From: Firmicutes bacterium UBA4874
Lineage (GTDB): Bacteria; Bacillota; Clostridia; Caldicoprobacterales; DTU083
Assembly: GCA_002399435.1 (NCBI GenBank)
Contig: DHDO01000033.1
Coordinates: forward strand, 1-5,001
Direction of reading: 5' to 3'
Length of the DNA: 5,001 bases
Each line of letters opens with the position of its first letter. Positions within the stretch are counted from its first letter, which is position 1. This document shows positions 1 through 5,001 of the stretch, one piece after another. The notes under the pieces are model-generated. The model searched no databases, was not told where the DNA came from, and saw nothing but the letters and a program-made list of their open reading frames with translations. The translations under genes were made by a program, and so were the position numbers.

Positions 1-745
1 GAAGCGCTTCTTCATAGAGATTTTGGCTTCCGGTTCCATCCTCCAGCGTGGAGAGGAAAATTCCTGTATCATCATAAGCAAGGACCTCGTCGGACTCTTC
101 GAAGCACAGGGCTTTTATCTTCCGGGACAATGTCTCCCTGTTAACCTGTACCACCACTACGGCTGGAAATTCTGTATCGGTTTGTTTTGAAATCGTATTG
201 ATGACCGCACTTTCCTGGATATCAGGACGGTCTCTGCTGCTGTCCAGAGGCCGGGTAATCAAGGTGTTTTTGTTCGAATGCAGCGATTCCATCCAATCCT
301 CGTAGCTATTCTGATAATAACGCCTGAAGAAGCTGCGACTGTCCAGACCGATTGTGCTGGAGAGTATATAATCATACTGTGGAAGGTAAATATAGCAGGC
401 TTTGATATCTTCATATCCGGCTACCAGATTGGTCAGAAATTTTCGAATTTCATAATCTGTATAATGGTCCCGCTGAGTCGATTTTGCATAATCCGTAACA
501 ATATTGGAAGCAGAAACCTTGTATGCCAGACTCTCCGCATTGGAAAAAGTATTGGTGATCTTATTGATAATACTTTGAAAATTGGCAGTTTTCGCATCTT
601 CCATCTGGGATTGAATGATCTTGTGTGCGGATGACATAACGATCATGTATGCAGACAGGAAAATAGAGATCAGAATGACAGCCGATAAAAAAAGAGAAAC
701 AAATATTGGAATTTGTGACCGCTTTTTCGAGTCGAATATGGCCAT
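1..745 (-). CDS. Membrane-anchored extracellular-sensor protein, N-terminal part (AraC-type regulator or sensor kinase), runs off left edge
   Basis: The minus strand is open from an ATG at 745-743 to the first base of the window, giving 248 residues with no stop. The start is supported by AAAGGA (plus positions 753-758) seven bases upstream. The protein opens with a short basic stretch (KKRS, residues 7-10), then one hydrophobic helix at about residues 13-37. Residues 38 to 248 are hydrophilic and probably lie outside the cell: a helical stretch (about 40-80), then an alpha/beta region with YIYLPQYDYILSS (118-130) and FPAVVVVQVNRETL (193-206). This one-helix-plus-Cache-like ectodomain is typical of large clostridial and Paenibacillus one-component AraC-type regulators and of YesM-like histidine kinases. 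The deciding C-terminal domain is outside the window, so the effector type is unresolved. It is divergent from sdaAB, so control of the sda genes is possible but unproven. The reading frame is certain; the family is a moderate-confidence inference. Confidence 0.8.
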   Translation of the reverse strand, partial: MAIFDSKKRSQIPIFVSLFLSAVILISIFLSAYMIVMSSAHKIIQSQMEDAKTANFQSIINKITNTFSNAESLAYKVSASNIVTDYAKSTQRDHYTDYEIRKFLTNLVAGYEDIKACYIYLPQYDYILSSTIGLDSRSFFRRYYQNSYEDWMESLHSNKNTLITRPLDSSRDRPDIQESAVINTISKQTDTEFPAVVVVQVNRETLSRKIKALCFEESDEVLAYDDTGIFLSTLEDGTGSQNLYEEAL

Positions 746-937
746 TGGTTTTTCCTTTCTGCGGTTGAGTATTTCCCTGGTTTTATAAATCAAAACCGGA
801 CTGTATGTCTTTCTTCAGATTCCTTGCCTGCTACCATTTAATATTAGCATATTGCTGATTAATTGTATACTTGTGTTGTTTATTGTGCGCATACCGGGCA
901 ACAGGGAATGGCTTTGCATCGGCTTCTGTATTTTCCA

Positions 938-966
938 TTGACAGGATGGAGGATCCAGACTATGCT
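938..966 (+). promoter_or_regulatory. Vegetative promoter for sdaAB-sdaAA
   Basis: A perfect -35 TTGACA (938-943) is followed by exactly 17 bases and a TATGCT -10 (961-966, four of six consensus bases). Transcription would start near 973, giving a leader of about 147 bases before sdaAB that contains all the 16-bp repeats. An imperfect dyad TCCAT/ATGGA (934-938 and 946-950) straddles the -35 and could be a regulator site, though arms this short may be chance. Confidence 0.72.
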
Positions 967-1039
967 TGACTTAGCAGATAAACGGATGGAAAGATTACTT
1001 ATAAATTATAAGCCAAAATACAGAATGGAATAAACTGAA

Positions 1040-1100
1040 TCCTGAAAAGAAGGAGTCCTGAAAAGAAGGAGTCCTGAATAGAAGGAGTCCTGAAAGAAGA
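1040..1100 (+). repeat. Tandem 16-bp repeats in the sdaAB leader
   Basis: The unit TCCTGAAAAGAAGGAG occurs at 1040-1055 and 1056-1071 (identical), at 1072-1087 (one change, A to T) and as a degenerate partial copy at 1088-1100 with one A missing. Every full unit contains a Shine-Dalgarno-like AAGGAG and a TCCTG that is complementary to the CAGGA of the true sdaAB ribosome binding site at 1109-1113. None of the AAGGAG motifs inside the repeats is followed by a usable start codon, so they are not themselves gene starts. Confidence 0.92.
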
Positions 1101-1109
1101 TTAGTGGAC

Positions 1110-1115
1110 AGGAGG
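1110..1115 (+). promoter_or_regulatory. Ribosome binding site of sdaAB
   Basis: AGGAGG lies four bases before the ATG at 1120 and ten bases before a second in-frame ATG at 1126. The spacing to the first is short and to the second slightly long, so it does not settle the start. Family members commonly begin with a sequence like MNAFDIIGP, which would favour 1126; the difference is only two residues. Confidence 0.75.
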
Positions 1116-1119
1116 AAAT

Positions 1120-1785
1120 ATGGGGATGAATGCATTTGATATCATCGGCCCGGTGATGATCGGGCCTTCCAGTTCTCATACTGCCGGCGCCGTGCGGATC
1201 GGGAATGTTGCCCGCAATATATTTGGAAAGCAGCCGGACAAAGCGGAGATTCGCCTATATAATTCCTTCTCCGGGACCGGAAGGGGTCATGGTACGGATA
1301 AGGCATTGATTGCGGGAATCCTGGGCTATGCTCCGGATGACGGCAGAATCGCAAATGCCTATGAAGAGGCAAAGCGGTTGGGAATGAAGCCGGTGGTCCG
1401 GTTTTTAGGAGAGTATCCCTCATTTCATGTCAATACAGCGGAGCTCCTTTTGCAGAAGGGAAAAGAAAAGATGAGGATTACCGGCAAATCCGTTGGCGGC
1501 GGACGAATTGTAATCACCCGGATTGGCGAATATGAAACGGAATATACCGGGGATTATCCTTGCCTGATGACCGTTCACAGGGATATTCCCGGTGTGGTCT
1601 CAGAGGTAACCGGTTATCTGGCAGGGATGAAGGTGAATATCGCCTTTATGCGACTGTATCGAACTCAAAAAGGCTCCAGGGTATTGATGATGGTTGAAAC
1701 GGACAATCCCATTCCTTTTGAAATAGAGGGGTTGCTCTCCAGCCGTCCATATATTGAGAAAGCCGCTATTTTACGCGGAATGTGA
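1120..1785 (+). CDS. sdaAB: L-serine dehydratase, iron-sulfur-dependent, beta subunit
   Basis: This is one half of the two-subunit, oxygen-sensitive [4Fe-4S] L-serine dehydratase (L-serine to pyruvate plus ammonia, cytoplasmic). The 221-residue length matches the family. The hallmark IGPVMIGPSSSHTAGAVRIG is at residues 9-28, and GHGTDKALIAGILG, also conserved, is at 56-69. The C-terminal third (about 147-221, from PCLMTVHRDIPGVVSEVTGYLA onward) is an ACT domain, which in this family is thought to bind serine or another amino acid as a regulatory ligand. Its stop is 15 bases before sdaAA, the usual beta-then-alpha order, so the two are co-transcribed and probably translated in step. Expression is likely driven by the promoter at 938-966 through the repeat-bearing leader. 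The true start may be the ATG at 1126. No disruption is seen. Confidence 0.95.
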   Translation: MGMNAFDIIGPVMIGPSSSHTAGAVRIGNVARNIFGKQPDKAEIRLYNSFSGTGRGHGTDKALIAGILGYAPDDGRIANAYEEAKRLGMKPVVRFLGEYPSFHVNTAELLLQKGKEKMRITGKSVGGGRIVITRIGEYETEYTGDYPCLMTVHRDIPGVVSEVTGYLAGMKVNIAFMRLYRTQKGSRVLMMVETDNPIPFEIEGLLSSRPYIEKAAILRGM

Positions 1786-1800
1786 AAGCGGGGAACAGAC

Positions 1801-2682
1801 ATGAATCGTCTTGATGAAATTGTGCAATCAGCAGAGCGGGAAAACCGTGCAATATTCGCTTTGGTAAAGGAGAGGGAGGCTCTCTCCATGGGAAAGACAG
1901 AGGAAGAGATTGTTTCTGCCATGGGGGAGCGATATGATGTGATGCTTCATGTATATATGGAAGGCATAGAGGAGGAAACGAGATCCGTCAGTGGTCTGAC
2001 GGGCGGGGAAGGATACCGCCTGATGAAGTATGAAGAGAAGCACTCAGGTGGACTTTATCCGAGGGCAGCGGCCCGGGCTATGGGAATTGCCAATGTCAAT
2101 GCTTCCATGGGAAGGATTGTAGCCGCGCCTACAGCCGGTTCCTGCGGGATTCTGCCGGCAACCCTGATATCCTTGGCGGAACAGCATCATAAAGGGAAGG
2201 AAGAGGTGGTGAACTGCCTGTTTACTGCATCCTTTATCGGGGAGGCAATTGCGGAAAACGCCAGCCTTTCCGGTGCGGAGGGGGGATGTCAGGCGGAATG
2301 CGGCAGTGCGGCAGCCATGGCCGCCGGGGCCGGTGTGGAGCTGTGCGGCGGGACGCCAGGGCAGGCTGCCGATGCTGCGGCTTTTGCCCTGGAAGCGGTT
2401 ATGGGCCTGGTCTGCGATCCCGTTGCCGGGCTGGTGGAATGTCCCTGCATCAAGAGAAACGCATTTGGTACGGTTCAGGCCCTTCTGGCGATTGACATGG
2501 CTCTGGCCGGCATAAAAAGTATCATTCCGGCAGATGAGGTGATCACGGCCATGGGAGAAGTGGGCCGATCCATACCGGAGTCCCTGCGGGAGACAGCAAG
2601 GGGAGGAATTGCCGCTACGCCGACAGGCAAAAAGATCGCAGAGCGCCTGACGAAATCCAGTGATCCTCATTTCCCATCGTAG
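1801..2682 (+). CDS. sdaAA: L-serine dehydratase, iron-sulfur-dependent, alpha subunit
   Basis: This is the catalytic, cluster-bearing subunit that pairs with SdaAB to deaminate L-serine to pyruvate. It has 293 residues, normal for the alpha chain. Family landmarks are visible in order: a helical N-terminus (1-60), HSGGLYPRAAARAMG (81-95), the substrate-site loop APTAGSCGILPAT (109-121), GAEGGCQAECGSAAAMAAGA (158-177), and CDPVAGLVECPCIKRNAFG (205-223). Cysteines at 163, 167, 205, 214 and 216 include the expected [4Fe-4S] ligands; by analogy with structurally studied bacterial serine dehydratases, three cysteines from these two motifs hold the cluster and leave one iron free for substrate. 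The ATG at 1801 is preceded by GGGGAA (1790-1795), a weaker ribosome site than its neighbours have, consistent with coupling to sdaAB. The frame is intact to its TAG. Confidence 0.96.
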   Translation: MNRLDEIVQSAERENRAIFALVKEREALSMGKTEEEIVSAMGERYDVMLHVYMEGIEEETRSVSGLTGGEGYRLMKYEEKHSGGLYPRAAARAMGIANVNASMGRIVAAPTAGSCGILPATLISLAEQHHKGKEEVVNCLFTASFIGEAIAENASLSGAEGGCQAECGSAAAMAAGAGVELCGGTPGQAADAAAFALEAVMGLVCDPVAGLVECPCIKRNAFGTVQALLAIDMALAGIKSIIPADEVITAMGEVGRSIPESLRETARGGIAATPTGKKIAERLTKSSDPHFPS

Positions 2683-2769
2683 ACGAAATATAGCTTAACG
2701 TTATGACACGACGAACAAAGGAATAAAATGATAATGGATATCGATTACTGGAAGAATGAGAAGAATGAT

Positions 2770-2775
2770 AGGAGG
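2770..2775 (+). promoter_or_regulatory. Ribosome binding site fixing the TTG start of the aldo/keto reductase
   Basis: AGGAGG ends ten bases before the in-frame TTG at 2786-2788; the overlapping GGAG at 2774-2777 gives eight bases. The upstream in-frame ATG at 2756 has no comparable site and would place this motif inside the coding sequence. An in-frame GTG at 2777 sits on top of the motif and is too close to use. Confidence 0.75.
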
Positions 2776-2785
2776 AGTGATTTTT

Positions 2786-3823
2786 TTGGGAGAGGGTAAA
2801 TTTACCATTGCCAGTGACGGAGTAGATCCGCTGAACGTTCCCCGGAGGACTTTGTACACCGGAGCAAAGATTCCGGCAATCGGTCTCGGCACATTCGGTT
2901 CCGATCGATTCTCGGGAGAACAGGTGTCAGAGGCTGTGAGAGGGGCCATATCCGTAGGCTACAGGCATATTGACTGCGCTCCGGTATATGGTAATGAGGC
3001 CCTGATAGGTGAAGCGCTCCATGAAGTGATGCGGGCAGGGATCAAAAGGGAAGAGCTGTGGATCACTTCCAAGCTATGGAACGATATGCACGGAGAGGGG
3101 GATGTGCTGCTTTCCTGCGCAAAGACATTGAAGGACTTGAGACTGGATTATCTGGATCTGTATTTGGTGCATTGGCCATTCCCGAACTCCCATGCACCAG
3201 GTTGCAGTGTGGATTCCCGGAACCCGGATGCGAAGCCTTATATTCATGAAGATTATATGGAAACATGGCGGCAAATGGAAAGGCTGGTGGAACTGGGACT
3301 GGTAAGGCATATCGGTACCTCCAATATGACGATACCGAAACTGAAATTGGTCCTGAGGGACGCCAACATCAGGCCGGCATGCAATGAAATGGAATTGCAT
3401 CCGCATTTCCAGCAGCCGGAGCTGTTCCAATTCGTTGTGGAGAACGGTATGGTTCCCATCGGTTTTTGCCCTATCGGTTCCCCCAATCGTCCTGACCGCG
3501 ATAAGACCGAAACAGATACAGTGGATATTGAAGATCCTGTTATTGCTAAGATCGCAAAAAGGCGGAATGTACATCCTGCTGTCATTTGCGTGAAATGGGC
3601 AGTCCAACGTGGACAGATCCCCATTCCCTTTTCCATACATCGTAAGAACTATCTGAGCAATCTTCAATGCACAACAACTGACCCACTGACAGAGGAGGAA
3701 ATGCAGGAGATTGCGGGGATCGACAAGAATTGCCGCCTCATTAAAGGTCAGGTATTTTTATGGAAAGAAGACCAGTCCTGGGAAGATCTGTGGGATGTTA
3801 ACGGGGAGATTACACCCGGATGA
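2786..3823 (+). CDS. Aldo/keto reductase
   Basis: A cytoplasmic NAD(P)H-dependent carbonyl reductase of the AKR superfamily with a single TIM barrel; the substrate is unknown. From the TTG at 2786 it has 345 residues and begins LGEGKFTIASDG (initiator Leu codon read as Met), matching subfamily N-termini as I recall them; the ATG at 2756 would add ten unlikely residues. The catalytic tetrad is complete (numbering from TTG): Asp63 and Tyr68 in HIDCAPVYGNE, Lys96 in ITSKLWND, His129 in LVHWPFP. GTSNM (177-181) and CPIGSP (228-233) are further barrel-end motifs. The usual 2'-phosphate-binding KSxxxxR is replaced: IPIPFSIHRKN has Phe where Lys is usual and Asn at the Arg position, hinting at altered cofactor preference. 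An insert around HAPGCSVDSRNPD (136-148) follows the catalytic His and is shared by this subfamily. It lies 103 bases after sdaAA with no terminator seen between, so readthrough from the sda operon is plausible. Confidence 0.92.
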   Translation: MGEGKFTIASDGVDPLNVPRRTLYTGAKIPAIGLGTFGSDRFSGEQVSEAVRGAISVGYRHIDCAPVYGNEALIGEALHEVMRAGIKREELWITSKLWNDMHGEGDVLLSCAKTLKDLRLDYLDLYLVHWPFPNSHAPGCSVDSRNPDAKPYIHEDYMETWRQMERLVELGLVRHIGTSNMTIPKLKLVLRDANIRPACNEMELHPHFQQPELFQFVVENGMVPIGFCPIGSPNRPDRDKTETDTVDIEDPVIAKIAKRRNVHPAVICVKWAVQRGQIPIPFSIHRKNYLSNLQCTTTDPLTEEEMQEIAGIDKNCRLIKGQVFLWKEDQSWEDLWDVNGEITPG

Positions 3824-3831
3824 AAAAATTA

Positions 3832-3847
3832 AGTGAAACGTTTCGCT
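3832..3847. promoter_or_regulatory. LacI-family (RbsR/PurR-like) operator palindrome
   Basis: AGTGAAACGTTTCGCT is a 16-bp inverted repeat centred on CG with only one mismatched pair (third from each end). Its inner ten bases GAAACGTTTC are perfectly symmetrical. The AAACGTTT core with a central CG is characteristic of LacI-family repressor sites, and the sequence is nearly the core of the E. coli RbsR operator. It does not fit the CcpA cre consensus when aligned on the CG. It begins nine bases after the reductase stop and lies 68 bases upstream of the -35 of the aconitase promoter. The regulator is not in the window. Confidence 0.6.
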
Positions 3848-3857
3848 ATATACCATC

Positions 3858-3874
3858 TCTCTAATAAGTAGAGA
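3858..3874 (+). terminator. Weak hairpin after the aldo/keto reductase, possible terminator
   Basis: TCTCTA and TAGAGA form a perfect 6-bp stem around a 5-base loop (ATAAG), 35 bases after the reductase stop. It is AT-rich and not followed by a T run, so it does not qualify as a standard intrinsic terminator. No better candidate exists between the reductase and the aconitase promoter, so some readthrough into aconitase is possible. Confidence 0.25.
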
Positions 3875-3915
3875 AGGCGCTTCCGCAGGGCTGTTTCTGA
3901 AAAGGCAGTCATTTC

Positions 3916-3944
3916 TTGACATCTTTTCCGGCAATGGATACAAT
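3916..3944 (+). promoter_or_regulatory. Strong vegetative promoter for aconitase
   Basis: TTGACA (3916-3921), a 17-base spacer and TACAAT (3939-3944) match the vegetative sigma factor consensus at 11 of 12 positions. The start of transcription should be near 3951, giving a short leader of about 28 bases before the TTG start codon at 3979. Confidence 0.88.
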
Positions 3945-3965
3945 AAAACAAAAGAAGAGAAAATC

Positions 3966-3971
3966 AGGAGG
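3966..3971 (+). promoter_or_regulatory. Ribosome binding site fixing the TTG start of aconitase
   Basis: AGGAGG is seven bases before the TTG at 3979-3981, the first codon of the conserved reading frame. The ATG at 3974 is only two bases away from the motif and reaches a TGA after one further codon (ATG TTT TGA), so it cannot start the gene. The TGA overlaps the TTG start. Confidence 0.85.
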
Positions 3972-3978
3972 CGATGTT

Positions 3979-5001
3979 TTGAGAAAAAATCTCACTCAAA
4001 AGATAATTGAAAGCCATCTTGTTTCCGGGGAAATGATTGCCGGTAAGGAAATCTCCATTCGAATCGATCAGACATTGACCCAGGACTCCACAGGCACGAT
4101 GGTCTATCTTCAGCTGGAAGCCATGAATGTCGGAAAAGTAAAGACAAAAAAGTCCGTGGCTTATATCGATCACAATACCCTGCAGGAAGGATTTGAAAAT
4201 GCAGACGATCATAAATATATTCAAACGGTAGCGTCCAAACATGGCATTTATTTTTCCCGCCCGGGCAACGGGATTTGCCATCAGGTGCATCTGGAGCGGT
4301 TCGGCCGTCCGGGATGGACTTTGCTGGGCTCGGACAGCCATACTCCGACCGGCGGGGGCATCGGCATGCTGGCCATTGGTGCCGGCGGCCTGGATGTGGC
4401 TGTCGCCATGGCCGGCGGTCCCTATTATCTGACAATGCCCGGAGTCTGCCGGATCCTGCTGAAGGGACAGCTTCCGTCCTGGGTATCTGCCAAGGACATT
4501 ATTCTGAAAGTGCTGCAGCTGCTCAGCGTCAGGGGCGGTGTCAATAAGGTCATTGAATATGCCGGTCCCGGTGTGGCTTCCCTGACCGTGCCGGAGCGGG
4601 CCACCATTACCAACATGGGAGCAGAGCTGGGAGCCACTTCATCCATTTTCCCAAGTGATGAGAATACCAGGGAATTTCTGCGCGCACAGGGCAGGGAAGA
4701 GATGTGGATTCCCCTGGAGGCGGATGACGATGCGGTATATGATGAGGAGATGGAGCTCGACCTTGAGCACGCTGGAGCCCCTGACGGCAAAGCCACACAG
4801 TCCGGACAATGTAGAGACGGTGCGATCGGTGGGAAAGATCCGGGTAAACCAGGTAGCCATTGGCAGCTGTACCAATTCCTCTTATCTGGATCTGATGAAA
4901 GTGGCTGCGATTCTGAAGGGAAAGACCGTTCATCCCGATGTCAGTCTGGTGATTTCCCCGGGCTCAAAGCAGGTATATACCATGCTGGCGGAAAACGGTG
5001 C
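3979..5001 (+). CDS. acn: Aconitate hydratase (Aquifex-type), partial, with apparent frameshift
   Basis: This is cytoplasmic [4Fe-4S] aconitase, interconverting citrate and isocitrate via cis-aconitate. The N-terminal part is present; the family is about 640 residues and some 340 are covered before the right edge. Frame one, from the TTG, gives residues 1-262: DQTLTQDSTGT (30-40), DHNTLQ (64-69), FENADDH (72-78), GSDSHTPTGGGIGMLAIGAGG (117-137, with the active-site DSH), and NMGAELGATSSIFPSDENT (212-230). After Asp261 the homologous reading moves to the next frame from 4766: STLEPLTAKPHSPDNV, then AIGSCTNSSYLDL with the first cluster cysteine at 4868-4870, then KGKTVHPDVSLVISPGSKQV to the edge. 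One extra base around 4763-4765 explains this. The unshifted frame also stays open to 5001, so no stop codon reveals the break. The other two cluster cysteines lie beyond the window. Whether this is a true mutation or a sequencing error cannot be told here. Confidence 0.9.
   Translation, partial: MRKNLTQKIIESHLVSGEMIAGKEISIRIDQTLTQDSTGTMVYLQLEAMNVGKVKTKKSVAYIDHNTLQEGFENADDHKYIQTVASKHGIYFSRPGNGICHQVHLERFGRPGWTLLGSDSHTPTGGGIGMLAIGAGGLDVAVAMAGGPYYLTMPGVCRILLKGQLPSWVSAKDIILKVLQLLSVRGGVNKVIEYAGPGVASLTVPERATITNMGAELGATSSIFPSDENTREFLRAQGREEMWIPLEADDDAVYDEEMELDLEHAGAPDGKATQSGQCRDGAIGGKDPGKPGSHWQLYQFLLSGSDESGCDSEGKDRSSRCQSGDFPGLKAGIYHAGGKRC
4763..4765 (+). other. acn: Site of single-base insertion (frameshift) in aconitase
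   Basis: The sequence GACCTTGAGCACG reads Asp-Leu-Glu-His in the upstream frame. Removing one T or the G gives Asp-Leu-Ser-Thr followed by LEPLTAKPHSP, the continuation expected for the family. Conserved aconitase sequence on both sides, in two different frames, places the extra base within these three positions. Confidence 0.85.

Larger units (their letters stand above)
746..1119. other. Divergent intergenic region between sensor gene and sdaAB
   Basis: No convincing gene is present in these 374 bases. The left part (746-930) must hold the promoter of the leftward sensor gene. An AT-rich stretch around 840-870 contains a TACAAT-like minus-strand hexamer, but I find no good -35 at proper spacing, so I do not call it. 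A small dyad AGCA-TAT-TGCT lies at 846-856. The right part holds the rightward promoter at 938-966 and the repeated leader ahead of sdaAB, both listed separately. I see no T-box, glycine riboswitch or intrinsic terminator in the leader. Confidence 0.7.

Noticed and set aside
1..10. Perfect palindrome GAAGCGCTTC at the left edge
   Set aside because: It lies inside the sensor coding sequence and ten bases of symmetry alone do not support an operator.
278..634. A 118-residue plus-strand frame
   Set aside because: It is the antisense shadow of the membrane sensor gene, which is open through the whole of 1-745 on the minus strand with a start, a ribosome site and a sensible membrane helix.
962..1033. 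A 23-codon frame beginning MLDLADKRME with GGAGGA eight bases upstream of its ATG, a possible leader peptide
   Set aside because: Its ATG lies inside the -10 hexamer of the promoter at 938-966, so it would not be on that transcript; no family resemblance was seen.
2044..2670. A 208-residue minus-strand frame opposite sdaAA
   Set aside because: sdaAA is unmistakable on the plus strand; the antisense frame has no recognisable domain and is a by-product of codon bias.
2696..2703. Perfect 8-bp palindrome TAACGTTA after sdaAA, resembling a LacI-family core
   Set aside because: Symmetry does not extend beyond eight bases, so it may well be chance, unlike the 16-bp site at 3832-3847.
2703..2729. 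A promoter-like pair ATGACA and TAAAAT ahead of the aldo/keto reductase
   Set aside because: The spacer is only 15 bases and the hexamers are imperfect; readthrough from the sda operon explains expression equally well.
3832..3847. CcpA cre site interpretation of the palindrome
   Set aside because: Aligned on the central CG, the outer bases do not fit the cre consensus (the TG and CA ends are missing), whereas the RbsR/PurR-like pattern fits.
1..5001. Mobile elements, CRISPR arrays, tRNA, rRNA and known riboswitches
   Set aside because: No transposase-like frame, terminal inverted repeats, spaced direct repeats, cloverleaf or conserved riboswitch core was found; the 16-bp repeats are contiguous, without spacers.

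Overview
The window looks like a chromosomal segment from a Gram-positive anaerobe of the class Clostridia, most plausibly a Lachnospiraceae-type gut bacterium. This is inferred from the two-subunit iron-sulfur L-serine dehydratase, the strong AGGAGG ribosome binding sites, two TTG-started genes, promoters close to the vegetative consensus, and the particular aldo/keto reductase and aconitase subfamilies. No ribosomal RNA or other taxonomic marker is present, so the family assignment is tentative.

Layout. Positions 1-745 (minus strand) hold the N-terminal 248 residues of a membrane-anchored protein with one transmembrane helix and an extracellular sensory region; it runs off the left edge. 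Its downstream effector part (AraC-type DNA-binding or histidine kinase) is not visible. A 374-bp divergent intergenic region follows. It holds a clear promoter (TTGACA-N17-TATGCT, 938-966) firing rightward, and a leader with almost four tandem copies of a 16-bp unit. Next come sdaAB (1120-1785) and sdaAA (1801-2682), the beta and alpha subunits of L-serine dehydratase. After a 103-bp gap there is an aldo/keto reductase (2786-3823, TTG start). A 155-bp intergenic region then carries a near-perfect LacI/RbsR-type palindrome (3832-3847) and a very strong promoter (TTGACA-N17-TACAAT, 3916-3944). This drives a monomeric aconitase of the roughly 640-residue Aquifex type (3979 to the right edge, TTG start), which carries an apparent single-base insertion near 4763-4765.

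Function. SdaAA and SdaAB together deaminate L-serine to pyruvate and ammonia. Aconitase interconverts citrate and isocitrate, which in clostridia usually feeds 2-oxoglutarate and glutamate synthesis. The reductase is an NAD(P)H-dependent carbonyl reductase of unknown substrate. The sda genes and the reductase could share one transcript, while aconitase has its own promoter. A link among them, such as amino-acid-derived carbon and nitrogen feeding glutamate synthesis, is only inferred.

No mobile element, CRISPR array, tRNA or rRNA was seen, and nothing amounts to a clearly new system. The items most worth a second look are the aconitase frameshift, the 16-bp leader repeats that carry both Shine-Dalgarno-like and complementary motifs, and the RbsR-like operator.
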